In this document: positions 1 to 8,354 of the stretch, piece after piece | How positions within the stretch are numbered: the first letter of the stretch is position 1 | Layout: every line of letters begins with the position of its first letter | From: a virus | Length of the DNA stretch: 22,155 bases | Virus record (IMG/VR): IMGVR_UViG_3300025009_000386 | Span: 1-22,155 of that record | Strand: one strand, 5' to 3' | Notes under the pieces: model-generated | Told to the model about the DNA's origin: nothing | The model's database searches: none | Seen by the model: the letters and a program-made list of their open reading frames with translations, nothing else | Program-made: the position numbers and the translations under genes

Positions 1-1869
1 AGCAAAACCCTTGGATAAAATACCTCCGAGTGTTGCCACTCCAGATATTCCCCCAACTGTTCCAAAGCCTTTTCCCAATAATCCAGTAGCATTTCCAACT
101 ATTCCTAATGCAGAACCAACGCCTCTTTTTTGCCCAATATTTATTAATCTCGATAATGCTCCTGCACCTTTTCCGCTTGCGGGTAATAACATATTTCCTG
201 CCATTCCACCAAGTTTAAGCATTCCTATCATTAATACGATATTAGCTAAAGATAATAGGGCTGGCATCATTTGAGATAGCTTATCTGCTAAAAATCCTAG
301 TGAAGCAACCCCCTTTGTAAAAGAATCGCTTTCAAATAATTTTCTTAAAGAGTCAGAAAAGTTACCAATTGCATTACCGAATCCACCTTCTGAAAATATT
401 TTAGCTAAATCGGTTAAAGAGTTTTGCAAAGCTATAAGTTTTGATTGTGGTGATTGTAAGGCATATGCTAAACCGCTTCCAAGCTCTTTATCTAATTGTT
501 TAGCAAATTTAGGCAAGAAGTCCTTAGACATGACTTCACCATTTTTTACCATTTTGTTGAATTCTTCTTGAGTTTTTCCCATTGACCTTGCAGCTATGCC
601 AAAAGCACCAGGTATATGTTCACCTAACTGTCTCCTTAATTCTTCCATTGACACAACGCCTTTAGAGGACATCTGTTCAATTGCTAATGAAACCAAATTG
701 AACTGATATGGCATGATGTGCATGACAGTTGAAGTCATTAATAAGGATTTGTAAATGTGCTGAATATCTTCTTCTGGCATTGTAGAAACAGCAGATGCAA
801 AGAACTTAGAATATCCACTTGAAGCATCCAGCATTGGCTGTCTCATATCTTTTGCAGTTTTGTATATCCATTGCATTTGATAAGCTGCGTCTGATGATGA
901 TTTTGCAAGTGCTTGGAATCTAACTTGAACAGCAACAAGTTTGTTTGAAACATCTACTAATCTGTTTATCCATTGCACAAGTTCGCTTGCTGCAATTGCT
1001 GCAACCAAGTTTCTTATATTGAATAATTTGTCTAATATTGAACCATGTTGCTGAGAATTTCTTCTTAATAAATTTTGTTTCTTTTCTAATTCCCTATTTA
1101 TTTGCTGATTAGCTCTCAATTCTTCTTTGGCTTGTTTTGCCATATAGTCTTGGGCTAACGAAAATGCCTTTTGTTGTTTTCTCCCCATGTCGGACTGAGG
1201 AGAATATGCAGATAGCATGTTTTTTTCGGCTCTTAATTCTGAATTTCTATCAGATAATCTTATTCCAGCTAGTCTTTCTTCTGCCGATTTAGACCATGCT
1301 GAAAATCCAGAACTAACAGAAGGGCTTATTCTACCAGATGGATTAACGACATTAGAAAAAGCACCTAATAGATTATTTAATGATTTGTCGCTAGTTTTTG
1401 TTAAGTCTGTTAGTGGCTTCATCCTATCTCTAAATCTATTATTAGAACTAGCACCAATAGCTTTAGAGTAATATACGTCTTGTTTCTTCTGCCATTTCTC
1501 TATTCCGCTTCTAACTCTTTGTTCATATCGTAACTGTGATTCATTTTGTTTTTCTTGAATTCCAGCTAATTTTATTCTTATTTTAGATTCTTCGTCAATT
1601 ACTTTGAGTTTTTGTTTTTGGGCAGATACTTGATTTTTTAATTCTTTAGATACTTTTATAGAGCCATCTTCTATTGTCTTATTAGCTTTTACTGTGGCTT
1701 CTGAAACCTTTTTTATGCTTGATGCAAGAGGAGAATTGTTTCCTAATACACCTTTTAGATTATTTAACTTGGCATATATATTATCAAAATATTTAGAAAG
1801 TTGCTCTAAATCCCTCAATGCTTTTGAGGAATCTATCTTTATATCACCATATAGAGAAACATCTGACAT
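1..1869 (-). CDS. Tail tape measure protein, N-terminal 623 residues (partial)
   Basis: Reads open from ATG at 1869 to the window edge, so the C-terminal end is missing. Tape measure proteins set tail length and are threaded inside the tail tube. What is seen: a charged, probably coiled-coil stretch at about residues 58-130, and a tape-measure N-terminal domain signature at about residues 406-456, with the pieces SMEELRRQLGEHIPGAFG and GKTQEEFNKMVKNGEVMS. A Gly/Ala-rich hydrophobic part begins near residue 531 and resembles the membrane-inserting segment common in the family. The gene starts 8 bp after the -1 frame stop of the tail assembly chaperone, which is the standard order in tailed phages. 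The family call is firm; full length and C-terminal domains cannot be judged. Confidence 0.93.
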   Translation of the reverse strand, partial: MSDVSLYGDIKIDSSKALRDLEQLSKYFDNIYAKLNNLKGVLGNNSPLASSIKKVSEATVKANKTIEDGSIKVSKELKNQVSAQKQKLKVIDEESKIRIKLAGIQEKQNESQLRYEQRVRSGIEKWQKKQDVYYSKAIGASSNNRFRDRMKPLTDLTKTSDKSLNNLLGAFSNVVNPSGRISPSVSSGFSAWSKSAEERLAGIRLSDRNSELRAEKNMLSAYSPQSDMGRKQQKAFSLAQDYMAKQAKEELRANQQINRELEKKQNLLRRNSQQHGSILDKLFNIRNLVAAIAASELVQWINRLVDVSNKLVAVQVRFQALAKSSSDAAYQMQWIYKTAKDMRQPMLDASSGYSKFFASAVSTMPEEDIQHIYKSLLMTSTVMHIMPYQFNLVSLAIEQMSSKGVVSMEELRRQLGEHIPGAFGIAARSMGKTQEEFNKMVKNGEVMSKDFLPKFAKQLDKELGSGLAYALQSPQSKLIALQNSLTDLAKIFSEGGFGNAIGNFSDSLRKLFESDSFTKGVASLGFLADKLSQMMPALLSLANIVLMIGMLKLGGMAGNMLLPASGKGAGALSRLINIGQKRGVGSALGIVGNATGLLGKGFGTVGGISGVATLGGILSKGFA

Positions 1870-1877
1870 TTATATAC

Positions 1878-2614
1878 CTATTTATTATTCTGATACATTG
1901 GACTCATGTGAACTTGTTGAATTAATGACATATCGCTTAATGCTTCCATTGTTATGCATATGTCTGAATACACCCATTTTTCTTTGATTGTTATATAATC
2001 ATCTTTTATTGATTCGTTTAAAGATAATATATATATTGGTTGCATCCATTCTGGAATGCTTGACTGTCCAACAATTGTTTTTATTGCTTTTTCTCTTCCA
2101 AGGTGTCTTTCAGTTCCAATCCCAGGAATTGGTACTTTTTTATGGCTTTTTTTAAACCTGTTTCTAAATTTAATCTAAAAGCTTCAATGATTATATCTAT
2201 TATTTCGTCCAAATTGTCAAAATCAAAATCTTTTTCAAAATCAAATTTAACAGTTTCGTTTACTGAACCATCGTCATTTTTAATTTCTATTTTTACATTT
2301 GACAGAATTGTACAAGTTATATCTTTTATTAATTCAAAATTCTCTTTTATTGTTGCAAAAATATCATATATGTTTTCTTTTATCATTTCTTTATTTGAAG
2401 CAACAAAGTTGAGCATGGTTAATGCTTTCTCTTTTTCTTCTTCGTTGCCATAAAATAAAGTGCAAATCAAAGAACCGATAGGCTTTGCTGAAACAAAACC
2501 CATCAGTCCCATAATCCTCAATACCTCAAAACCAGGTACTTTACCTATAATATATGTTTTATTTTCTATTTCTACTTTTCTGTATTTATTCAATGCACTG
2601 TTACTTACAGTCAT
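1878..2614 (-). CDS. Tail assembly chaperone, frameshifted long form (gpGT-like)
   Basis: Predicted product of a -1 ribosomal frameshift in the chaperone gene. Zero-frame reading runs from 2614 through codons AAA AAG (2140-2135) and then continues in the -1 frame (GTA at 2135-2133 onward) to TAG at 1878-1880. This gives about 160 + 85 = 245 residues. The -1 tail starts VPIPGIGTERHLGREKAIKT and ends SPMYQNNK. It has no convincing start of its own and stops just before the tape measure gene. In lambda-like and many other long-tailed phages the G and GT proteins bind the tape measure and tail tube subunits during tail assembly. The site and reading frames are seen directly; that frameshifting actually happens is inferred from the family and gene order. 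Confidence 0.82.
2081..2614 (-). CDS. Tail assembly chaperone, short form (gpG-like)
   Basis: A 177-residue protein read without frameshifting, ending at TAA 2081-2083. It is mostly helical and acidic, with a run rich in D, F and E in the middle (about residues 120-140) and the motif GLKKAIKK just before the frameshift site. Position between tail tube and tape measure genes, size and the overlapping -1 frame identify it as the tail assembly chaperone. These proteins are poorly conserved in sequence, so the call rests on gene order and the frameshift architecture more than on motifs. The short form is normally the major product and is not part of the finished tail. Confidence 0.85.
   Translation of the reverse strand: MTVSNSALNKYRKVEIENKTYIIGKVPGFEVLRIMGLMGFVSAKPIGSLICTLFYGNEEEKEKALTMLNFVASNKEMIKENIYDIFATIKENFELIKDITCTILSNVKIEIKNDDGSVNETVKFDFEKDFDFDNLDEIIDIIIEAFRLNLETGLKKAIKKYQFLGLELKDTLEEKKQ
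2135..2141 (-). promoter_or_regulatory. Programmed -1 frameshift slippery heptamer
   Basis: The minus strand reads A AAA AAG in the zero frame (codons ATA AAA AAG). This is the same heptamer used by E. coli dnaX and several phage chaperone genes. Both lysine tRNAs can re-pair after a one-base slip. A related run lies just upstream (TTA AAA AAA at 2155-2147), and the -1 frame is also open there, so slipping could occur at either place. I see no strong downstream pseudoknot. Confidence 0.8.
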
Positions 2615-2645
2615 TCATCCGCCCTCAATATTTCACGTTTACTAT

Positions 2646-3119
2646 TTATATTAAACCTGTTTTCTTTGATAAATCAGCAACGGTATTAGCAACACCGATT
2701 AAAGTAAACTCTAAAGAATTCAATTCACCTTGTATGGTTTCTTTAGGGTAGCCTTGTATTAAACCTGTAAAGTTTCTTACAAAATAGTCTAATGGATGCT
2801 TATAAGCAGCATTTATTTGTACCGCTAAAGTTCCTGCTCTTTGTGCTTCAAGAATAGTTGATAAATAAACAGATAGCGGAGTTCCTTTCATTGCTGAAAG
2901 AGTTATTGTATGCTTTCTACTATTTTTAGTGGAGAATTCTGCATATTTACCAGTGAAATCTTCTTTTAATGTTACCAAGTCAGTTGGTCCATCTATTCCT
3001 ATTTGGCTTCCTTCTTCCACACCGCTTTGAACAGCATCAAAGTTAGTTGCACCAGGTACGTTAGATGTTATAACTAAAGAAACATCTTTTACGTTATAAA
3101 AATTTGTATTGTTTCCCAT
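2646..3119 (-). CDS. Tail tube protein
   Basis: A 157-residue protein encoded directly downstream of the sheath gene, the usual place for the inner tube subunit of contractile tails. It forms the conduit for DNA and is polymerised around the tape measure. The sequence has an all-beta look: SLVITSNVPGA near the N-terminus, then a strand pair around SRKHTITLSAMKGTPLSVYL and a C-terminal GELNSLEFTLIGVAN strand. This resembles DUF3277-type tube proteins, which accompany DUF3383 sheaths. No signal peptide or membrane segment is present. The family call is by style and gene order; an exact family match was not tested. Confidence 0.75.
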   Translation of the reverse strand: MGNNTNFYNVKDVSLVITSNVPGATNFDAVQSGVEEGSQIGIDGPTDLVTLKEDFTGKYAEFSTKNSRKHTITLSAMKGTPLSVYLSTILEAQRAGTLAVQINAAYKHPLDYFVRNFTGLIQGYPKETIQGELNSLEFTLIGVANTVADLSKKTGLI

Positions 3120-3143
3120 TTTTTATTCCTTTATTTTTTATTA

Positions 3144-4298
3144 TTAAACAGCCATATCTACATCAACTTCAACTTTATGAATAGCTGAAGAGTATCTTAC
3201 TTTTACAGTTATTGTTTTAAATATTCTTAAATTTTTATTAGCTGTAGAAATATCTGCAACTTTAGGAATTATAATTTCGTAAGGAATAGTGTTATTTGCT
3301 CCCCTTGTATCTTTTTTAACATATGATGCAAGTCTGCCACCAGCTAATTCAATATCTAATATTGTTTTAATTGCAGCTTCTAATTGGTTTCCACCTTCGT
3401 CAGTATAAGGAATTTTGTCTCCGTTAGCAGGATTTTTTAATACTAAAGATATTTCTGATTCCAATTGGTCTTTTAAATAATAACCATATCTTTGAACATC
3501 TATAAACCTTCCAGAAACAGCAGTTCCTTCAGCAACAATATCTCCAACTTTTGATTCTTGCTGAATGTTACAATATTTACCCTTAAGATTTGTTATGTTG
3601 GTTGTGGTTAATCTAGCAACTCCAAGAGTGGTTGAATCAACAGCGGTTATGCCGTTTAATGTCATGAACTTTTGTGTTTCAGAACCAGGTTGTGTTGCTC
3701 CCCATCTTGAAGCCAAAGCTGCATCTGCATAAGTTCCTGCAACTGGATTAAATATAGCTTCTGTGTTATGATAATTAGCAGCTCCAAGAACACTGACTAT
3801 ATCAGAAGAGCCACTTCCTTTAACATCAGAATCAGAAGTCTGGAATATATATACTCTATTATTAGCTTCTGCCCATACTGCGTTAGCTGTTATTTCCACA
3901 CTTGTATTATCTGAATCAACATCAACAAGAATAAACCAATTTGGATTTTCGTCTATGATAGCATTTAAAGAAGTTCCTCTTGCTGTGTCTGCTGCTCTTG
4001 CTTGACCAACAATAACTGAAGCTGGAACAATATCTTGAGAAAATATTGCAGAAGCAGCTAAATAAATAGCAGAAGTAGCCCTAAAGTATGTTGCGACATC
4101 TGCAAGTGATGTAAATTCCATCGTTCTTACAGGATTACCACTAACCAATCCATCATCTGTAAAATATTTTCCTGCAACGAGAGGCAGTGTAGCATTGTCG
4201 GTATATTCAAACTCGTCTAAAATAAGAGGAGTTGAAAAATCTGTTTGTGTAGCAACTGCATCAGAAACAGTTAGTGTTATAGTTAAAAAATCTGACAT
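3144..4298 (-). CDS. Tail sheath protein (DUF3383-like)
   Basis: A 384-residue protein resembling the DUF3383 family, the sheath-like subunits that surround the tail tube and contract on infection. Features: an N-terminal segment LTITLTVSDAVATQTDFSTP typical of the family, a long middle domain with many Ala, Thr and Ser residues, a region with the pieces AALASRWGATQPGS and KFMTLNGITAV, and a C-terminal domain ending KTITVKVRYSSAIHKVEVDV that would form the interlocking extended strand. It is the gene that identifies the phage as contractile-tailed. It lies 14 bp after the end of the upstream neck gene and 24 bp before the tube gene, in the same operon. Confidence 0.85.
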   Translation of the reverse strand: MSDFLTITLTVSDAVATQTDFSTPLILDEFEYTDNATLPLVAGKYFTDDGLVSGNPVRTMEFTSLADVATYFRATSAIYLAASAIFSQDIVPASVIVGQARAADTARGTSLNAIIDENPNWFILVDVDSDNTSVEITANAVWAEANNRVYIFQTSDSDVKGSGSSDIVSVLGAANYHNTEAIFNPVAGTYADAALASRWGATQPGSETQKFMTLNGITAVDSTTLGVARLTTTNITNLKGKYCNIQQESKVGDIVAEGTAVSGRFIDVQRYGYYLKDQLESEISLVLKNPANGDKIPYTDEGGNQLEAAIKTILDIELAGGRLASYVKKDTRGANNTIPYEIIIPKVADISTANKNLRIFKTITVKVRYSSAIHKVEVDVDMAV

Positions 4299-4312
4299 TT
4301 GTTGTCTCCATT

Positions 4313-4870
4313 TTATGTTATATCTTCATAGTCCACATTTATATTTAAAGTGAATTCATTAGTGTCTAAGTCATAATCAGTATCAATATCCAAATCTGTT
4401 TCTACTGATTCTATTGGGAATATTGTTTCAGTCGTGTAAACCAATATGTTAAACTGAATATCTACTTGTGCTTGAGGTAAAAAATCTGTGAAATTAAAAT
4501 CATTGCTTATTTTTATTTGCCCTGTTTTTCCATATCCTAGATATGCCGTATCTCTTAAATAGTTTATCCATTCTCCATGAATAGAATTTGTTGTTTTTAA
4601 TATATTTGAAGTGCAACTATCTCCATATATAGTTATTCTTGCACTTAATGTTTTATGATTCTTTATCGTTGAAGTCGTTGCTCCGCTATTTATTTCTTTC
4701 CAAGGTGTCCCTTTATTAGATATATTTATAAATTCTATTGTAAAATATTCATCTAAAGAAGGTGTCTTCTTTCCTACATAGAACCCATCTAATGACGTTA
4801 CTGATTTTATCCAGTATATTAAATGCGATTCAAAAACCTCTATGTTTGTTCCAGTAAAAGCATTAGACAT
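4313..4870 (-). CDS. Putative tail terminator / neck protein
   Basis: A 185-residue protein encoded between the gp10-like neck genes and the sheath. Proteins in this slot cap the tail or join it to the neck (tail terminator, sometimes called NLP/gp12-like). The sequence has a beta-rich middle (ISNKGTPWKEINSG, then SARITIYGDS) and a strongly acidic C-terminus with repeated Asp and Thr (ETDLDIDTDYDLDTNEFTL). No enzyme motif, signal peptide or membrane segment is visible. Function is inferred from gene order and size only; it could equally be a baseplate-proximal or tail completion protein. Confidence 0.55.
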   Translation of the reverse strand: MSNAFTGTNIEVFESHLIYWIKSVTSLDGFYVGKKTPSLDEYFTIEFINISNKGTPWKEINSGATTSTIKNHKTLSARITIYGDSCTSNILKTTNSIHGEWINYLRDTAYLGYGKTGQIKISNDFNFTDFLPQAQVDIQFNILVYTTETIFPIESVETDLDIDTDYDLDTNEFTLNINVDYEDIT

Positions 4871-4871
4871 A

Positions 4872-5303
4872 TTATTGTTTTTCCTGTAATAGGGCTAACC
4901 CTTCGCTATACACATATTCTTCTTCGTAAGAATTATCAAATTTAGAATAATATCTATCTGTCCACTCAAATACTTCATACGTCTTACTTTGATAAGTAAT
5001 TAAATCTTTTTCGGTTAAAGCATTCTCTGTTGTTGACTTAATCTTTATAACTCCCTTTAATAAAGAGCCTCTTTTTTCAAAATCTATAAAGTTTTTATCT
5101 TTTATATCATTAGCAGAAGGAAATTGTATATTTAATAATTTACTGGAAGAGGTTGGTGTCCTTGCAGTTAATTTGCCGTAATTAGCATTTGTAGAAGGAG
5201 TCCCTGTAAAGTCAGCTTCGTCATCTCCAGAATAAGTTGTAACTGTGTAATAAGAAGATACTTTATTAATAGCGTCTTGTATTTTATCTTTTATTACACC
5301 CAT
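4872..5303 (-). CDS. Head-tail joining region protein, function unassigned
   Basis: A 143-residue acidic protein between a gp10-like neck protein and the putative tail terminator, with almost no spacing on either side, which implies translational coupling in the late operon. Seen: an N-terminal helix (VIKDKIQDAINKVSSYYTV), a Thr/Ser-rich loop, and a C-terminal beta section TYQSKTYEVFEWTDRYY. In this position tailed phages usually encode a head-tail stopper or tail completion protein, so I infer a neck role. I do not recognise a specific family. Confidence 0.5.
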   Translation of the reverse strand: MGVIKDKIQDAINKVSSYYTVTTYSGDDEADFTGTPSTNANYGKLTARTPTSSSKLLNIQFPSANDIKDKNFIDFEKRGSLLKGVIKIKSTTENALTEKDLITYQSKTYEVFEWTDRYYSKFDNSYEEEYVYSEGLALLQEKQ

Positions 5304-5310
5304 TATTTAC

Positions 5311-5868
5311 CTATTTCTTGTTTGCTTTCATTCGCATATCTTTTTTAACTTCAAAGTCAATTGCATTATATAATTGTTCTGTTTCTATTAACGGTATATT
5401 GTGACCTTTTTTAAACACTGTTATATATTCGTTCAATGGCACTCCGTTAAAGGTTTTTATTGCATCTTGCACTTCGCTTTTACAGAACTTACCAATTTGT
5501 TTTAGGAAATTATCTGCATTATTAGAGCCAACCCATAATAATTTAAACTGAGTTCTCATAACATCTAACAGAGAGCCTTTTATGTTCATTGTACCGCTAA
5601 AAAAGAAAGCTCTTGATGGAATAGTTATTTTTGTCCCTCTGAAAAGCCATCTTATTTCTCCGCTAGTATTTGTTATTGCAACATTGCTCTTTAGTTTAAA
5701 ACTTCTGCCTTCTTCATGTATTCTGGCTATTTGCCCAACAGATAGATTGCTATTATTGTGTTTCTCTTTCGCTTTGTTTCCGAATATCCCAAACTTAACA
5801 GATGAATTATGTAGAGAGTTTAAAGAATTTATCTTTTTTAATAAACCACTCTTATCTAACTTAGCCAT
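5311..5868 (-). CDS. HK97 gp10-like tail completion protein
   Basis: A 185-residue basic protein with the hallmark layout of the gp10/neck1 tail-completion family. It has an early GIFG segment, ARIHEEG (family pattern: A..hE.G), IPSRAFF (pattern: iPaRpF) and, near the C-terminus, PLIETEQLYNAIDFEV, matching the family PLidTGqL.nsI signature. These proteins sit at the head-tail interface and are needed to attach the tail. The gene start overlaps the end of the connector gene by 8 bp, supporting coupled translation. The motif set makes this one of the better-supported neck calls in the window. Confidence 0.8.
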   Translation of the reverse strand: MAKLDKSGLLKKINSLNSLHNSSVKFGIFGNKAKEKHNNSNLSVGQIARIHEEGRSFKLKSNVAITNTSGEIRWLFRGTKITIPSRAFFFSGTMNIKGSLLDVMRTQFKLLWVGSNNADNFLKQIGKFCKSEVQDAIKTFNGVPLNEYITVFKKGHNIPLIETEQLYNAIDFEVKKDMRMKANKK

Positions 5869-6322
5869 TATCTAAATCCGATAATTGATGAACAGGAAAG
5901 GTGTCGAATACATCAACTGGAAAATCATCTGATTTAAGAACGCCATCTGCTCTGCTTTGTAAATTACTATTTAAATCAGTATTATAAACACCGCCAAAGA
6001 AGAAATCAGGCAATTCATCAGGGTCTAATCCCATTGTGATAGCATGCTCTAATTGTTTAGCTAATTCTAAGTACTTACTGGCTTTAGATATTCCAGAATC
6101 TTTTATTGATATGTCATCAACTTTAATGTCAGAAGAAGAACTCATTGTATATTTAGAATGTAGTGCATAGCATGCTTGAATCATTGCTCTTGTTACACTG
6201 CCAAAAATATCTATTAAAGCAGTTATTTCATCATCTTGAAATATAGGATTGTCTGAATCTGTATCCCACATTCTTAATCTGAATTTGCCTATATTTGTTG
6301 ATAAATCATAAGTAAAAGACAT
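5861..6322 (-). CDS. Head-tail connector (gp6-like adaptor)
   Basis: A 153-residue mainly helical protein with the typical start of phage head-tail adaptors: STNIGKFRLRMWDTDSDNP followed by IFQDDEITALIDIFGS, then a run of helices including AMIQACYALHSKYT and a long Leu-rich helix ASKYLELAKQLEHAI. Adaptors of this type form a ring under the portal and hold packaged DNA with the stopper. The C-terminal 30 residues are Asp-rich and probably flexible. Encoded immediately after an unknown protein and overlapping the gp10-like gene. Confidence 0.8.
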   Translation of the reverse strand: MSFTYDLSTNIGKFRLRMWDTDSDNPIFQDDEITALIDIFGSVTRAMIQACYALHSKYTMSSSSDIKVDDISIKDSGISKASKYLELAKQLEHAITMGLDPDELPDFFFGGVYNTDLNSNLQSRADGVLKSDDFPVDVFDTFPVHQLSDLDNG

Positions 6323-6323
6323 G

Positions 6324-6887
6324 TTATACCTTATTATTTAGATATGTTAAAATTATAAAGTTTACCGTTTTAATATTTTCTTGTTTTATTATTTTTACTG
6401 GAGACACTCTTTTTTCTCCAATAATTTGTTTGCCTTCTTTTTTAGATGATAAAATATCCCATACTTCTTTAGAAGATATATTAAAGCATTTTGCTATTTC
6501 GTGTATTTTATAATCTAAATTTTCGTCAAGTATTTTGACATTAGTTTTTTTATTTTTTATTTCTGTTTCTAATTTTAAAGATACTTTTTTAACTATTGTT
6601 CCATTTATTATTAACTTCTCTAAGTTGGGCATATTTGAAACATCTAATACGTCACCATATTTTTTCTTTTCGCCACCATAGAAAGAATTATTTATTCCAA
6701 CAATATAATCAATTTTATATTTACTATTATCGGATTCAATAGGAACAATCCATTTAGCCAAAACAAATCTTTTATGATTTAAGTTATTGGGTTCATAATA
6801 AAATATGTCGCCAGAATAATATCTTTTATCTAATGCAAAATTTTGTTTTACTTCATAAGGTATCTGAATAACTTTATACTGTATCAT
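6324..6887 (-). CDS. Unknown capsid-region protein with IF2_N-like helical segment
   Basis: A 187-residue basic protein inserted between the major capsid gene and the connector gene, a place often used for small neck or capsid accessory proteins. I do not recognise a full-length family. Residues about 20-110 look beta-rich (FALDKRYYSGDIFYYEP, FVLAKWIVPIES). Residues about 126-148 (YKIHEIAKCFNISSKEVWDI) resemble the small helical IF2 N-terminal module, a nucleic-acid-associated fold. The C-terminus ends in two short strands. The start is ATG at 6887 with a weak GGGAA ribosome site; the gap to the capsid gene holds a hairpin. The role is unknown; a connector or capsid accessory function is only a guess from position. 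Confidence 0.7.
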   Translation of the reverse strand: MIQYKVIQIPYEVKQNFALDKRYYSGDIFYYEPNNLNHKRFVLAKWIVPIESDNSKYKIDYIVGINNSFYGGEKKKYGDVLDVSNMPNLEKLIINGTIVKKVSLKLETEIKNKKTNVKILDENLDYKIHEIAKCFNISSKEVWDILSSKKEGKQIIGEKRVSPVKIIKQENIKTVNFIILTYLNNKV

Positions 6888-6927
6888 ATAATTCCCATCA
6901 ATTTTATCACTATATTATTATATTGCT

Positions 6928-6949
6928 GGGAGCTAAATTAATAACTCCC
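6928..6949 (-). terminator. Hairpin just after the major capsid gene
   Basis: An inverted repeat (GGGAG ... CTCCC, 8 pairs including one G-T pair, 6-nt loop) sits about 20-40 nt downstream of the capsid stop. No clear T-run follows, so it is at best a partial terminator. It may instead stabilise the 3' end of the capsid message so that capsid is made in excess over the genes downstream. Confidence 0.4.
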
Positions 6950-6967
6950 ACACAACATATTGTATAA

Positions 6968-7912
6968 CTAAGGGGTCATAACTGTTTTTATTTTTAAGCC
7001 AAGACATGTTGCTTTAACAACAGGCATGAAATATCCTTTTGTTCTTAAGATATCGCATTCTGCATCTTCGTCTCTACCTTCTAACATATTGATTAGGTTT
7101 CCACCATATATAGGATCATTACAATATATGATTTGAGCAGCACCAGGAGCATTGATAGCACTAACGCCTCTGTGGTAAACCAAGATTGTATTGGTTGCTT
7201 GATAAGAAGCCGTTTGTGTTGCGTTGCCTTTATTAGCAGTGTTTTCTACACCTTTGGCAACAAAAACATTTTGAACTCCGAATAACTCAGCCAACGCAGC
7301 ATCAGAAGCGGTTCTAAGACCAACATTCTGACCAATTCTACCAATAATATCAGCATGATTTCTAAGTTTTCTATGAACATCTTTTGTTAAAAGAATAGAA
7401 TCAGCAGGAAGACCAGTTGTTTGACCAACATAATCAACATATTCTGTGATAACACCAATTGGGTCTCCAGATGTTGCGTCATCAAGATAAGTAAAATCAG
7501 AATTGCCAGTTTTGGTATTGTCAAATATGCTATCAGCTAATACTTTATCAATGGTTAATTTATCAATATATCTATATGCATCAACGATAGAAATATTTGC
7601 TTCCATTTGCATTGCATTAGAAATTCTTTTTTTCTTTTCGTCTGCAATTGAAACGTCAACACCATGTTTGTAAAGTTCAATGGTTTTCCATTCTAAATCT
7701 CTGCTTACTTTTTTGAATGCAGAACCAGGTGCTACTCTTTCCATGGTTGTTCTTAAAACATCTTCTAATTTATATTGAGGATAAGAACCGTATTCATCAG
7801 GAGAAGAAACTAATGGAAATGCTGAAGTTGCGAAGAAATCACTTGTGTCTTGAAGAAATCCAAGAGCTGTATCTGTGATTAGTTTATTAAATTTTAAATC
7901 TGTTACTGACAT
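6968..7912 (-). CDS. Major capsid protein
   Basis: A 314-residue protein in the position of the major head subunit, between the decoration protein and the connector. It builds the icosahedral shell. Features: an N-terminal arm (LKFNKLITDTALGFLQDTSD), the early segment AFPLVSSPDEYGSYP, a helix rich in K and R with MQMEANISIVDAY (spine-helix-like), the loop GLPADSILLTKDVHRKLRNH typical of such capsid proteins, and a C-terminal beta region AAQIIYCNDPIYGGN. Size fits HK97-fold coat proteins of this group. The ribosome site is AGAAGGAAAA upstream of ATG 7912; the stop is TAG. No frameshift or truncation is visible. Confidence 0.9.
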   Translation of the reverse strand: MSVTDLKFNKLITDTALGFLQDTSDFFATSAFPLVSSPDEYGSYPQYKLEDVLRTTMERVAPGSAFKKVSRDLEWKTIELYKHGVDVSIADEKKKRISNAMQMEANISIVDAYRYIDKLTIDKVLADSIFDNTKTGNSDFTYLDDATSGDPIGVITEYVDYVGQTTGLPADSILLTKDVHRKLRNHADIIGRIGQNVGLRTASDAALAELFGVQNVFVAKGVENTANKGNATQTASYQATNTILVYHRGVSAINAPGAAQIIYCNDPIYGGNLINMLEGRDEDAECDILRTKGYFMPVVKATCLGLKIKTVMTP

Positions 7913-7939
7913 TTATGTTTTCCTTCTATTTATTTACTA

Positions 7940-8329
7940 TTAATACACAAAGAATCTAAGTTGAACTGGAATGAAATCTCCTGCAACGCCAGTGCCAAGA
8001 GCTACAGCTACAACATTATCTGTTCCACTACCAAGAGATGTTACTAATGCTCCGTTGGAATCTGTTTTTAAGAAATCTCCAACTGTTGCTCCACCAGTTC
8101 CCAATATAGCCATTTCAACAGAACCAGAAACAACAACGCAAACTTCGTCTCCAGATTGTCTTCCACCATCTTCAACAATACCAATTACGTTTGCAGCATT
8201 AGCACCAGCCAATGTAACTTTTGGTTGTTTGTTGAATCCAATAGTGGCATTAACATATACAGCGTAACCTTTTTTGGCTGAATAGTCTGCTTGGCTTATA
8301 AAAGATTTTGTTACTTTTGTGTTATCCAT
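7940..8329 (-). CDS. Capsid decoration / cement protein (DUF2190-like)
   Basis: A 129-residue beta-rich, Gly/Val/Ala-rich protein resembling the DUF2190 family of capsid stabilising proteins. Tell-tale parts are AVYVNATIGFNKQP, ANVIGIVEDGGRQSGDEV, VVVSGSVEMAILGTGGATVG, FLKTDSNGALV and the ending DFIPVQLRFF. These proteins bind the outer face of the head after expansion. Gene order protease, scaffold, decoration, capsid is the common arrangement. It shares the late operon with 27 bp to the capsid gene. Confidence 0.85.
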   Translation of the reverse strand: MDNTKVTKSFISQADYSAKKGYAVYVNATIGFNKQPKVTLAGANAANVIGIVEDGGRQSGDEVCVVVSGSVEMAILGTGGATVGDFLKTDSNGALVTSLGSGTDNVVAVALGTGVAGDFIPVQLRFFVY

Positions 8330-8354
8330 TTTTTAATTTTCCTTCTATTTGCTA

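Noticed and set aside
2087-2095. GAGAAAAAG as the chaperone frameshift site
   Set aside because: The preceding base is G, so the P-site tRNA would mispair after slipping; the A AAA AAG at 2135-2141 is a perfect heptamer and the -1 frame is already open there.
2103-2751. Plus-strand frames opposite the chaperone and tube genes
   Set aside because: Shadow frames of low complexity (Ser/Phe/Ile) with no start signals.
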